A DNA stretch of 60,056 nt. It comes from an uncultured Bacilli bacterium (lineage in GTDB: Bacteria; Bacillota_I; Bacilli_A; RF39; UBA660). The stretch spans positions 1 through 60,056 of the forward strand of contig CALVRR010000009.1 of assembly GCA_944358705.1 (NCBI GenBank). Reading direction: 5' to 3'. Made by a program: the position numbers and the translations under genes. The notes below the pieces were generated by a model, which worked only from the letters and a program-made list of their open reading frames with translations, was not told where the DNA came from and made no database searches. Below, in pieces: positions 24,803-34,500 of the stretch. The first letter of the stretch is position 1, and the number at the start of each line of letters is the position of its first letter.

Positions 24803-25207
24803 ATGAGTTGTGGAGATGTAAAAAAAGATTGTGGTTGTCTTGCAGAGATATTGAAAAAAATATTATTACTACAAAGACAAGACTATGATAATGAAAGTCA
24901 TAAAGGATGTGATAAGCCTTATTTAGGTCCTATTTGCAGTACTATATGTTATAACACTCGACCTATTATGTTATACAATTGTTGTACTGGTACTCCTTGG
25001 AGTTTTTCTTTCACCATTAACAACCAGACTTCTACTTCTGATGTTTTCCGTATTGAAGCTATTGATGATTGTTGCTGTACTTGCCGTATTTTATATTTAG
25101 ATACTACTACTAATAGATATGTTGGTACTTCTGAATTTTTCACTATTGATCTAGACTGTGTTGGAGCTCTTCGTTGTCTTCCAGATACATTTATTGATTT
25201 ATGCTAA
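24803..25207 (+). CDS. CotY/CotZ-family spore coat protein, second copy
   Basis: 134 aa, even richer in Cys (DCGCLAEILKKILLLQRQ at the N-terminus; DDCCCTCRILYLD in the middle; CVGALRCLPDTFIDLC at the end). The CYNTRPI block, FRIEAIDDCC and CLPDTFI line up with the first copy. AAAGGAGGAGATGAT precedes the ATG. It is presumably cotranscribed with the first copy, and the two may assemble together as CotY and CotZ do. It ends in a strong bidirectional terminator. Confidence 0.88.
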   Translation: MSCGDVKKDCGCLAEILKKILLLQRQDYDNESHKGCDKPYLGPICSTICYNTRPIMLYNCCTGTPWSFSFTINNQTSTSDVFRIEAIDDCCCTCRILYLDTTTNRYVGTSEFFTIDLDCVGALRCLPDTFIDLC

Positions 25208-25209
25208 CA

Positions 25210-25232
25210 AAAAAGTCCTTTTCGGACTTTTT
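25210..25232. terminator. Bidirectional terminator
   Basis: A 9-bp stem AAAAAGTCC / GGACTTTTT with loop TTTTC between the coat genes and the converging TPM gene. Confidence 0.88.
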
Positions 25233-25239
25233 ATTTTGA

Positions 25240-26127
25240 TTAAAAACCTCTGGAACTTCCTCCACCTCCGGATGACCCACCGCCACCAGAGAAGCCTCCA
25301 AACCCTCCACCGGAAGATCCTCTGCCTCCAAAGTAACCAGAAGAGCTACCATTGGAATATCTGGCGGAAAATAAGGAAAACATCTCTAGCATTACACCAA
25401 ATATTAATATTGAAATACTGTTAAGATAACAGATTACGATTGGTATTATATTAAAAATCAATGCAAAAATAATGACTACTGGGGATGTGATTCTAGTACT
25501 TCTATCTTTTCTAAATACTGTAGTCCCCCATAAAATACCTGCTATTATAAATAAGAAAATCATAGATGAAAAGTCAAAGTCTTCACTCGTGTTTGTCGTA
25601 TTGACTCTAGTAACATTAATATCACTGACATCTAAATTGTAGCTTTCTGCTACCTTTTTATAAAAAGCATTATATCCATTTTGAATTCCTTCGTCCCATT
25701 TGTCTTCCTTTAAGTAAGGAATAATATACTCATCCTGATACCTTCCGGTTAATCCATCTGGGAGAACTCCCTCTAAACCATATCCTACTTCTACTCGAAA
25801 CTTTCTTTCTTCTAATGCTAATAAAAGTAAAAGACCATTATTTTCATTTTTATCTCCAATCCCGAATTTTCTAAATAATTCTGTTGCGTATTCTTCTAGG
25901 CTTTGTCCTTCTAAATTAGGTACGGTTACTACAACAATTTGAGCACCAGTTTGTTTTTCTAGGGCTACTGATTTATTTAGAATATCTTGTTTTACTTCTT
26001 CGGATAAGATATTAGCATAATCATTTATATAAAACTCAGAAGTAGGTTCTACCATGGCTAGTGTCGTTATTGGAAATAATAGTAATATAATGCTTAGTAA
26101 TGTTACTCCGATTATTTTTTTATTCAT
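25240..26127 (-). CDS. TPM-domain membrane protein with Gly-rich tail
   Basis: 295 aa, YgcG-like. Signal segment (residues 4-24), TPM domain (DYANILSEEVKQDI to about 165, with QIVVVTVPNLEGQSLEEYA and RVEVGYGLEGVLPDG), then three hydrophobic segments and a tail of GGRGSSGGGFGGFSGGGG type. The family is usually encoded beside LemA, as here, and is thought to act at the membrane or envelope. ATG 26127 has AAGGA 9 bases upstream; an in-frame TTG at 26136 is less likely. Confidence 0.9.
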   Translation of the reverse strand: MNKKIIGVTLLSIILLLFPITTLAMVEPTSEFYINDYANILSEEVKQDILNKSVALEKQTGAQIVVVTVPNLEGQSLEEYATELFRKFGIGDKNENNGLLLLLALEERKFRVEVGYGLEGVLPDGLTGRYQDEYIIPYLKEDKWDEGIQNGYNAFYKKVAESYNLDVSDINVTRVNTTNTSEDFDFSSMIFLFIIAGILWGTTVFRKDRSTRITSPVVIIFALIFNIIPIVICYLNSISILIFGVMLEMFSLFSARYSNGSSSGYFGGRGSSGGGFGGFSGGGGSSGGGGSSRGF

Positions 26128-26161
26128 TATTCTCAATCCTTAAAAAGAAAAATAGAAGTTT

Positions 26162-26728
26162 TTAATTAAAATTTACTTCTGGTACTTCTTTTTTTTCTTC
26201 ACTTGCTTCAAAGTATTCTTTCTCATCAAATCCACTAATTGATGCAATGATATTTGTTGGTATTTTCTTTATTTTTGCATTATAACTTTTTACTGCATTA
26301 TTATAGTCACGTCTTGCTGTTGAAATTCTATTTTCTGTACCAGCTAGTTCATCTTGTAAATTAATAAAATTGGTACTAGCTTTTAAGTCTGGATAATTTT
26401 CAACAATTACCATTAAACCATTTAATGCACTAGATAATTCTTCATTTGCGGATGCTTTGTCTTCTACCCCTTTTGCATTTACTAAATTTTCACGGGCAGT
26501 GGTTACTTTTTCGATTGCCTCATTTTCATGTGTCATATACCCTTTTACAGTATTTACTAAATTTGGTATTAAGTCAGCTCTTCTTTCTAATTGTACTTCA
26601 ATATCTGCATACTTTCCATCTACCTCTTCTTCTAAGGAAACTAAACTATTATAGTTTCCTACAAAAAATATAATGATTGCAAAAATGATAATTAAAATTA
26701 CCCCTGTAATAATATAACTTTTTTTCAT
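26162..26728 (-). CDS. lemA: LemA family protein
   Basis: 188 aa. An N-terminal membrane anchor (residues 5-24) with a short outside end, then a four-helix cytoplasmic or periplasmic bundle. The family motif is present: DIEVQLERRADLIPNLVNTV, then GYMTHENEAIEKV and ARRDYNNAVKSYN. GGAGGGAAAT places the start at 26728; the earlier ATG overlaps that site. It forms an operon with the TPM protein 34 bp downstream. The cellular role of LemA is not settled. Confidence 0.94.
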   Translation of the reverse strand: MKKSYIITGVILIIIFAIIIFFVGNYNSLVSLEEEVDGKYADIEVQLERRADLIPNLVNTVKGYMTHENEAIEKVTTARENLVNAKGVEDKASANEELSSALNGLMVIVENYPDLKASTNFINLQDELAGTENRISTARRDYNNAVKSYNAKIKKIPTNIIASISGFDEKEYFEASEEKKEVPEVNFN

Positions 26729-26800
26729 ATTTCCCTCCATCTTATAAGTTTATTCTAGCAATAAAAATAAAAAAAGTAAATGGGAACCCTATTACTTTTC

Positions 26801-27094
26801 TTATTTACGTATAATTTGTACAATGTCTTTAATTGGGATGATTTGATTATCTATCGTTAATACATTTTCTTTTGTCTTGGTTACTAAACTTGTATGGTAA
26901 ACATCCGTTTTTGTTTTTATCTCTACTGGAATATTATATGAATATCCTAGACTTTGAAAAATATTATCTAGTTCTTCCGTTATCGTGGGTGTTTGGAATG
27001 TTCTATCGTCACTTTCTTTGGCATAATATACTTTCTTATTGTTATCGATTGGTTTACTGTTTAAATTTTTATAAAGTTCTGGTAATTTTTTCAT
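26801..27094 (-). CDS. Hypothetical protein, 97 aa, Sm-like C-terminal half possible
   Basis: Not recognised. The N-terminal half is polar; the C-terminal half (IPVEIKTKTDVYHTSLVTKT, then IIPIKDIVQI) has the strand pattern of a small SH3/Sm-like barrel. No membrane segment. AAGGAGAGATGATTT precedes ATG 27094. It is monocistronic, divergent from the FtsW/RodA-family gene. Fold is a guess from the alternating hydrophobic pattern. Confidence 0.65.
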   Translation of the reverse strand: MKKLPELYKNLNSKPIDNNKKVYYAKESDDRTFQTPTITEELDNIFQSLGYSYNIPVEIKTKTDVYHTSLVTKTKENVLTIDNQIIPIKDIVQIIRK

Positions 27095-27151
27095 AAATCA
27101 TCTCTCCTTCAAGATATTTTATGTTTTTTAGATATAAAAATTGCACATTTT

Positions 27152-27160
27152 TGGTATAAT
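27152..27160 (+). promoter_or_regulatory. Extended -10 promoter of the FtsW/RodA-family gene
   Basis: TGGTATAAT, an extended -10 (TGnTATAAT) 20 bases before the start codon. No good -35 hexamer is present, as usual for extended -10 promoters. Confidence 0.6.
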
Positions 27161-27179
27161 ATATAGCGAGGAGAGATTT

Positions 27180-28307
27180 ATGACAATAAAGAAACTTAAC
27201 AAGAAAATTTTGATTCCTATTTGTATTATGGCTATTATTAGTATTATTACTATTTATAGTGCTTTAACTTATACTTCTAGTGAATTAGGTAATTTAGCAT
27301 TAAAACAAGGTTTGTGGTATGTTATTGGTGCTTTGTTGGTAGCTTTTTTAATTCATATGAAAAATGAATATTTATATCGCCATACCGTATTTCTCTATAT
27401 TTTGGGTAATATTTTATTAGTTGGTCTGTTACTTTTTGCAGAACCTGTCAATAACAGTAAATGCTGGTTTACTATTCCTGGTATTGGTAGTATTCAACCT
27501 AGTGAATTTATGAAAATATTTCTTATGTTAATGCTTGCGACTATGATTCATAATTTTCGGAGTGACTATAAAAATCCTACGATTAAACAAGAATTTATTT
27601 TTATCTTAAAAACTTTAGTAATTGTTCTGATTCCTTCTGTCCTTACTTTTTTACAACCAGATACGGGAGCGGTTATCATTTACTTTATTATTTATTTTTG
27701 TATGATGTTTGTATCAGGTATTCGGATTCGATGGTTTTTAATTGCTGGAGGGGTTGTTCTTTTATTACTCGCTACCATTTTTGGAATTTATTTTTTTGAG
27801 CAAGATTTATTTATTGATTTATTTGGTACAGATTTATTTTATCGTTTTGAACGTATTTTTAATTGGCAAAGTGGTACTGGTTTACAATTAGAAAATGCCT
27901 TAGCGGCGATTGGATCTGCTGGATTTTTTGGACATGGATTTAATCAAACACCAATTTATTTTCCCGAGTCTTCTACCGATTTTATCTTTGCAGTATATGC
28001 TTCTAATTTTGGACTTTTCGGTGTTATTATACTACTAGGTGTTATTATTTATTTTGATACGCAAATTGTATTATTAGCGAAACGAAAATTATTAGATACT
28101 GACAAATACATTTTAGCAGGCATCTTAGGAATGCTTTTATTTCAACAAATACAAAATATTGGAATGACGGTAGGACTCTTTCCTATCACTGGAATTACTC
28201 TTCCTTTTATTTCTTATGGAGGATCTAGTTTACTTTCTTATATGATTTTAGTGGGGGTTATTTTAAATATTTCTATGGAGAAATCAAAGCATTATAAATA
28301 TAAATAA
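27180..28307 (+). CDS. FtsW/RodA/SpoVE-family peptidoglycan glycosyltransferase
   Basis: 375 aa, about ten membrane segments. SEDS-family marks are clear: WFTIPGIGSIQPSEFMKIFL near residue 95, FLQPDTGAV near 160, ENALAAIGSAGFFGHGFN near 240 with the extracellular loop, and the ending FISYGGSSLLSYM. SEDS proteins polymerise lipid II with a partner class B PBP. The sequence does not let me choose among RodA, FtsW and SpoVE; no partner PBP gene is adjacent. GAGGAGAG gives the start at 27180; the ORF upstream of it has no ribosome binding site. Confidence 0.92.
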   Translation: MTIKKLNKKILIPICIMAIISIITIYSALTYTSSELGNLALKQGLWYVIGALLVAFLIHMKNEYLYRHTVFLYILGNILLVGLLLFAEPVNNSKCWFTIPGIGSIQPSEFMKIFLMLMLATMIHNFRSDYKNPTIKQEFIFILKTLVIVLIPSVLTFLQPDTGAVIIYFIIYFCMMFVSGIRIRWFLIAGGVVLLLLATIFGIYFFEQDLFIDLFGTDLFYRFERIFNWQSGTGLQLENALAAIGSAGFFGHGFNQTPIYFPESSTDFIFAVYASNFGLFGVIILLGVIIYFDTQIVLLAKRKLLDTDKYILAGILGMLLFQQIQNIGMTVGLFPITGITLPFISYGGSSLLSYMILVGVILNISMEKSKHYKYK

Positions 28308-28345
28308 AACCATCTCTTATATTTTATTGAGATGGTTTTATTTTT
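28306..28345. terminator. Terminator of the SEDS gene, usable from both sides
   Basis: An 11-bp stem AAAACCATCTC / GAGATGGTTTT with a 12-base AT loop, then TATTTTTA. It converges with the small 47-aa gene. Confidence 0.85.
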
Positions 28346-28487
28346 ACCTTGTTTTTTTTAGCCTTTCATCTAGCACTTCTTTCTTTTCCTCTTGGATGGC
28401 TTCTACTGTTTCTTTTCTTATTTTTTTATTATTCATTAATTGATTTAATATCTGTGCTTTGGCTTTTAATATTTCTTTTTTATTCAT
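28344..28487 (-). CDS. Small helical protein, 47 aa
   Basis: A short gene 48 bp downstream of the 2403-aa giant gene on the same strand. AGGTG lies 8 bases before ATG 28487. The product is highly charged and helical (starts MNKKEILKAKAQILNQLMNN, ends KKEVLDERLKKTR). It has no membrane segment or motif. Its place at the end of the giant-protein operon suggests an accessory or small partner, but composition alone cannot tell. Codon use looks like its neighbours. Confidence 0.55.
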   Translation of the reverse strand: MNKKEILKAKAQILNQLMNNKKIRKETVEAIQEEKKEVLDERLKKTR

Positions 28488-28535
28488 TTTTATCACCTAT
28501 ATTGTTTAATATGTTCATTAAACTGTCTAAACTTT

Positions 28536-31500
28536 CTATTCCTGTATTTCGTTAATTTCTTGAATATATTTATCTAAATCTATACCAGTCTCCGTTTTAG
28601 GTAACGCGTTTGTTCCTTTTGTATTAGCAATTTGATATCTTTCCTTGGTTTTATATAATACATTTTTTAAATTGTTCCACTCTTCCGTTGAAGCATTATT
28701 TTGTCTTAGATATATAATATATTCTTCGATGGTATTCGAAATTGGTTCTTGATTATAGATTTCTTCTAAGTCCTTATTAATTTCTGGTTTTAAAGATTCT
28801 ATTTTCAATGGCTGATTTTTTATTTCATTTAATCGAAAACCATTTCTTCCTGATTCGTATGTTTCTAGTGCCTGATTTAAATATTTTAGATTATAACTTG
28901 TATTAAATTTATCTATAGAATCATAGACTTCTTGCATTTGATTTTTTGCTATTTCTTGTTTATTTAATCTAACAACTGGAATATTCCACTCAGCAGCTGC
29001 TTGATAAGCATTTTCTATTAGTTGTGGAGACATATCTGTGTAAACAATTACACAAGAAGGAGTGGTATCCTCTCTAGATGTTACGAATTCACCATATTCT
29101 CTGGTAATATTATTCGGCATATTGTCCGCTGAGATAAAAATTTGTTGATTTCTTGAATTAAATCCATAATCTGCAATATTTGAATCGATGTCATAAGGTC
29201 CCATAGCATATATTTGTTTCGATGTTATATCATATAGTCCATATAATACACCTTTCCCTTGCACTGGAGCAGTACCCGTGTTTTTTTCAGTAAAATATGC
29301 AGTAGGTAATCCATGCGTTCTTGGATTATCGATATTTTTCCATGTACTTATATAGCTATTATTCAATAATTCTTTTTCTTCTACAAAGCCACTATCACTA
29401 CTATATACTAACATAGAGAATTCTTTTAAACCATTAATTACTTTTATTTTCTTTCCATTATATATTACTTCTTCTGCATTTTCTAATTGTTCTTCTATTT
29501 GTTGTTTAGTTTTTTGGAATTTTTCTTCGTAAGTTTCTGTATATTTGCTGATTAATATATCTTCAACCTTTAGCATTTCTTCAGCAGTTAGTCTAAATTG
29601 TTGGTTTTCATATAAAGCGATTATTTCTTCTGGATCCGTCATATCATTAATTTTATTAAGATATTCTAATACCGATTTTGCAATTTGACCATCTTCATCA
29701 TTTAATCTATTTGAAATTTCTTCTATATGACTTCCATATTTTGTTATAATTCTTTCTGCTTGTAGTGGTGATATTAAAAAATATTTTTGTAAATAAGCTT
29801 CTTTCATATCATTAAGGTTATATGTGAATCTTGCAGAAGAAGGATTCTCTTTATAAGCTTCCTTCGCTGCACGGAATTTATCATCATATACTTTACATAG
29901 TTCACTATAAAAGTTGTTATGAAAGTCAAATTTTAGATTATTTCCTGGCATATTATACAGTAATATATAGTCTATTAGTTCATTAATATCTGTATTATTT
30001 ACATTTCTTCCTTTCATAAATTCCTGATTATTCGCAAGAAATGTTAGTGTTGATAGAATTATAGTATACTGGTTGTTTAAACTATTATCTTCTTTCGTTT
30101 GATTAACTATTTCCGTAAATATATTAAATAATTGTTCATTATTTTCTTTTAAAGAAGATAATCTAGTACTTAGCTCTGGATATTTTCCAATTGTTTTTAA
30201 AAATTCCTTATCAAATACATTTGTAAATTCAGTGCTTAAAATAGAAAAGTCAAATGATTTTAAGTTGTTTATATTTTCATTATATAATTCTTTTAGTATT
30301 GTTTCTCCTACTTCATCTATTTTTCCTTCTTTATATAATTCTGCAAGCATCAGTTGTTGAAAAAAGGTTCCAAATTCCACTGAATTTAAATACTCTGGTA
30401 GATATTGATTAACCTCCTTTTCTGCAATATTAGTTATTTTATTCATTGTTTGCTCTGGTAAGTGGGAAAAAGCAGTTTTTAAGGTGGAAAATTTATTTCC
30501 AAATTCATAATAATCTACCTCTGCTTGGTCAAAAGCAATTATTCCTTGATCTATTCGTCTTTCTAACTCTTTATAAGCTTTAGTCAAATCGAATTTATGT
30601 ATATCAAATAGAATTCTGACTAGATTTTTTGTTTTTAACTTTTTTAATAGTTCTTCATTGTTATATATGTACTCTCGATAATCATCTTCTATTTGATTAA
30701 TTTTACTATTTGCTATGTCCAAACATAAAATATCTTGGTTTTCAAGAATACGTTCGTCTATTTTTTCTTTTACTTTGCTGTCTAAGTTTTCATTATTCAA
30801 AATACTATTTAAAGAATAAAGATTTGCATTTTCTATTATTTTTAATTGTTCTTCTATAGGATGGGAAATTAAATCTTCTATTCTTAAATGAGGAGCGAAA
30901 TCTTGTAATAAGGAATTTCTGGAAATAGGCCTTATTTCCTCTTGACTATTTAATACCTTATCTTGTGTTGATTGATTAATCTCTATAGAATCCTTAGTAC
31001 TTGTTATTTCTGTATTAGTTGCAGCCATATTTTCCTCTAATAAAAATGAGAATACATACAAGTCACCAAAATGTTTTCTTATTCCTTTATGTTTTCCTAA
31101 ACTATCGGTTAAAAATTTATATTTTTCACTCCAAGAAGATACTATTGGTGTTAAGTCAGGAGTTAATTCTGTTACTAACATTGCATGGCCGCCTACATTT
31201 TCTTTTATATTTCCGTTTGTTTTTACTCCAGATAGTGCCATGTCTGATGAATTCTTGTTTTCTGTATTACTTAACTTCTCTAAATCAAAAGCTCTTGCTC
31301 CAATAAAACAAAAGTCATATGGATTGGTCAATATTTCAGCAATAAATTCTTGCTTAGTTCCTGGTCTCTTTGGTGATAATATTTCTTTTACTTCTGTATC
31401 TAATTTTATATTGTGTTCTTTGAAATAACTAACAAATCTATCCAAGTACGTTTCTTTATCAATACCACCTGCAGAAACCTCTACAAAATCATCGATGCTT

Positions 31501-34500
31501 TGATTTTCTTTTTTCCAAGTATACATAAAAATATCTAAAGCAATTGCTTCTATATTATATGATTTTGTTGCTCCATCTGTTGTTGTTAAATCAAAGCCAA
31601 ATTTTTCTTTAAATATTTGCTCTCCATTTTCTATGCTTCCAAAATATATGGCACAGGCGTTGGCAACGGCCATATAACCACATCCCATGGAGGCATAACT
31701 TTCAGCAATGTTTACTTTATTCATTGATGTGGCATCTGGAAAGTAATTTTCTATTATATCTTCTAATAATGTTGCCTTGTTTAATTCTATTGCTGTTAAA
31801 TTATTTTTGTTGAATAATAGTTTATTACTAGGATAATTGCTCTCTATCTTTTTCTTAATTAAATCCTCGATATCACTTTGATTTCCACCATATTTTTCTT
31901 GTAATAATATTTGTGGTGCAATTGGGAATTTTTCTAAGTAAGAAATTCCGTTCGGAAAGCTGCTTTCATTTACTTCTTTTAGTGTTAGGCTTTCTTTGTT
32001 TATATTTTTGGCATTTGGAAATATTTCGGTTAAATCAATTTCGTTCATTTTATTATTTATGAATTTTGTTTGTGTTTTACCATCTATTTCTAATGATATT
32101 TCATATATACCATTAGGAATATCTAGTACTAAACTTGACTTTTCTATGTTTGGTGTTATTCCTTTTATTTTTAATCTCTTTTCTAGGGCTGCTTGTAATA
32201 TTTCTTTATTATTAATAAAATCATTTAATCCAACCATCATTCCTTGTTTTACTGCTTCTGTTTGATATTCTTTTCCGTCAATCTCATATATTAGATTGTA
32301 ATATTTATAGTTTGAACTATCACTATCTATTATTCCTATTCTTCCAATCATATTTCGTATTGGAAGTGTTGTTGTTTGCTCCAGTAATTCTACTTTACTT
32401 GCTGTTATCTCTTTTCTATATTGTTCAAACTCATTTACAATTCTTCGTTGATTTGGATCTTTTACACTCCATACATCTACGATTGGTAAATTGGCTAAAA
32501 TATCTATATACTCTCCAGGGATTGCTTTTTTATCCTCTGTAGAAAATTTGGTCATTATTAATTCTAATATTTTCGTATAAGAGCTAATTTCTAAATCTCT
32601 TGCATCATGACTACCATTAAATTTTATCCCTTCTAATACTTGGTAAAATTCTTCGGTGGATAAGTTAGATATTTTGTCCATAATTACATCATTATTAATC
32701 GACTTAGCCATATTCAGAGTTATTAAACTATTTATTATTTTTTTCAAGTCTGAACTATCTATTTTTGTTTCATTCGTTCCTTTTATTACATTACTTTCTA
32801 TTTCTTTAAACATATCTAAAATTCCATTAAATACAACATTTAACTCCAAATATTCCTCTGATAAATATGTATTCGATAATCCAAATTCACTTACGATTGC
32901 ATATTTAAATTCACTTGCTTCTTTTTGTAAAATATCTGTAGCTACCCCTTTTTCCTTTTCTTGTTCTAATTTTGCCTTATAATACTCTAATAATGTTAAT
33001 TCAAGGTTAGCTATTTCAATATATGGATTTCCTTGTGCTCCGAAGGTACGATTTCCTATTTTTTCATATTGTTCAAAAACTTGATGTGCCTTTTCTTTAT
33101 CGGGAATTATCTCATATAGTTTTTCTTCGATTATTGATAAATCTCCACCATTATAATAAGCTTCTAAAAAAACATCTTTTCCTACTATGTCATATAATTG
33201 ATACAAAATTGGAGTTGTTTTGTCTATTGCTAAATTAGGATCAGATAAATTTAATATTTTCGTAAAGTCCGTTAAACTAAAAGCTATGGTTTTTTCTATT
33301 TCATAATTTAAATATTCAGTCCTTAGTTCTTCCGTTGATTGTATTCCTACCCCTTCTGTATTCTCTCCTGCTGTAATTATTCTATTTTTTATTACAGAAT
33401 GGAATAATTCAGAATCATTATATACCATCTTTTTTAAGTTTCTTATTTCTTTTGTTGTTAGATTGTAGTTTTCTAAGGATTTATAAAAACCTTCTTTTGC
33501 TGTTGCAGGAATTGTTGCCTCTAATTCTATTAAATCGTCTAATATGTATCTCTTGGTTTTCTTTAATGATTGATTATTCTCAATTATTTTATTTAATCTT
33601 TCTGACGGTTGTTGTTTTGTTGATTTTAAGTTTTTTAATTTATTTATTGTTTCTGAAGCGGTACTTGCTATAGAAGCAGTTACTTTTTTTGCTGCTTGTT
33701 CGGTTAGTCCTTGTTGAACACTCTCGCTTGCACTTGATACTTTTTCCGTTACTTCTTCGGTTGTTTGTTCTAATTTTCTATTCATTATTGTATCTTCTAA
33801 TTGATTAGCCGCTTGTTCCATGGCATCTGTTACTTTTTCTACATTTTCTTTTGTTGTTTTTACTTCTACTTGATTGTTTTTTATCAGATTCATTATCTCA
33901 CTTGAATATTCTGTAATTATTTGTTCATTACTTAACCCTTCTACTTCTTCTCCATACTGTTCTTTTATCTTTGTTATTATTTCTGATTCGTTTATTTCTC
34001 CATTTTCGATTTGAGTATTGATAGTTTCTACATTATGTTTGTTTAATGCTAGGTTTGGTGTATTAAACATTCCTCCTATTAATGCTCCATATAAAAAGCT
34101 TTTCCCTGAGTTTTTTAATGTTTCATATACATCTACATCCTCTTCAAACAAGCCAGCTCTTATTCCTGCATCTATCCATTCTTGTGAAAACTCTTCTACT
34201 CCTTCTAAAGCGGTATTCTTAGCAAGTGCTTTTAACGATGTTACATTTACTTCATTTAGTCCTGGTATTTTTCCTATATAATTCTGTAATACGGCTTCTG
34301 AAGTACCTGATAATACTCCATATACCAAGGCTTCTCCATTACTATATCCTTCTACCGTGGCACTATGGTAACTGTTTCCTCCTGCGGATACTCCCATTGA
34401 AAAAGTACCTACTGCTGGAGTAAAAATCATACCTAAAGTTATACTTGGTAACATATTTCCTATACTTTGACTAATCTCATAATTATTATCTAACCATCCA

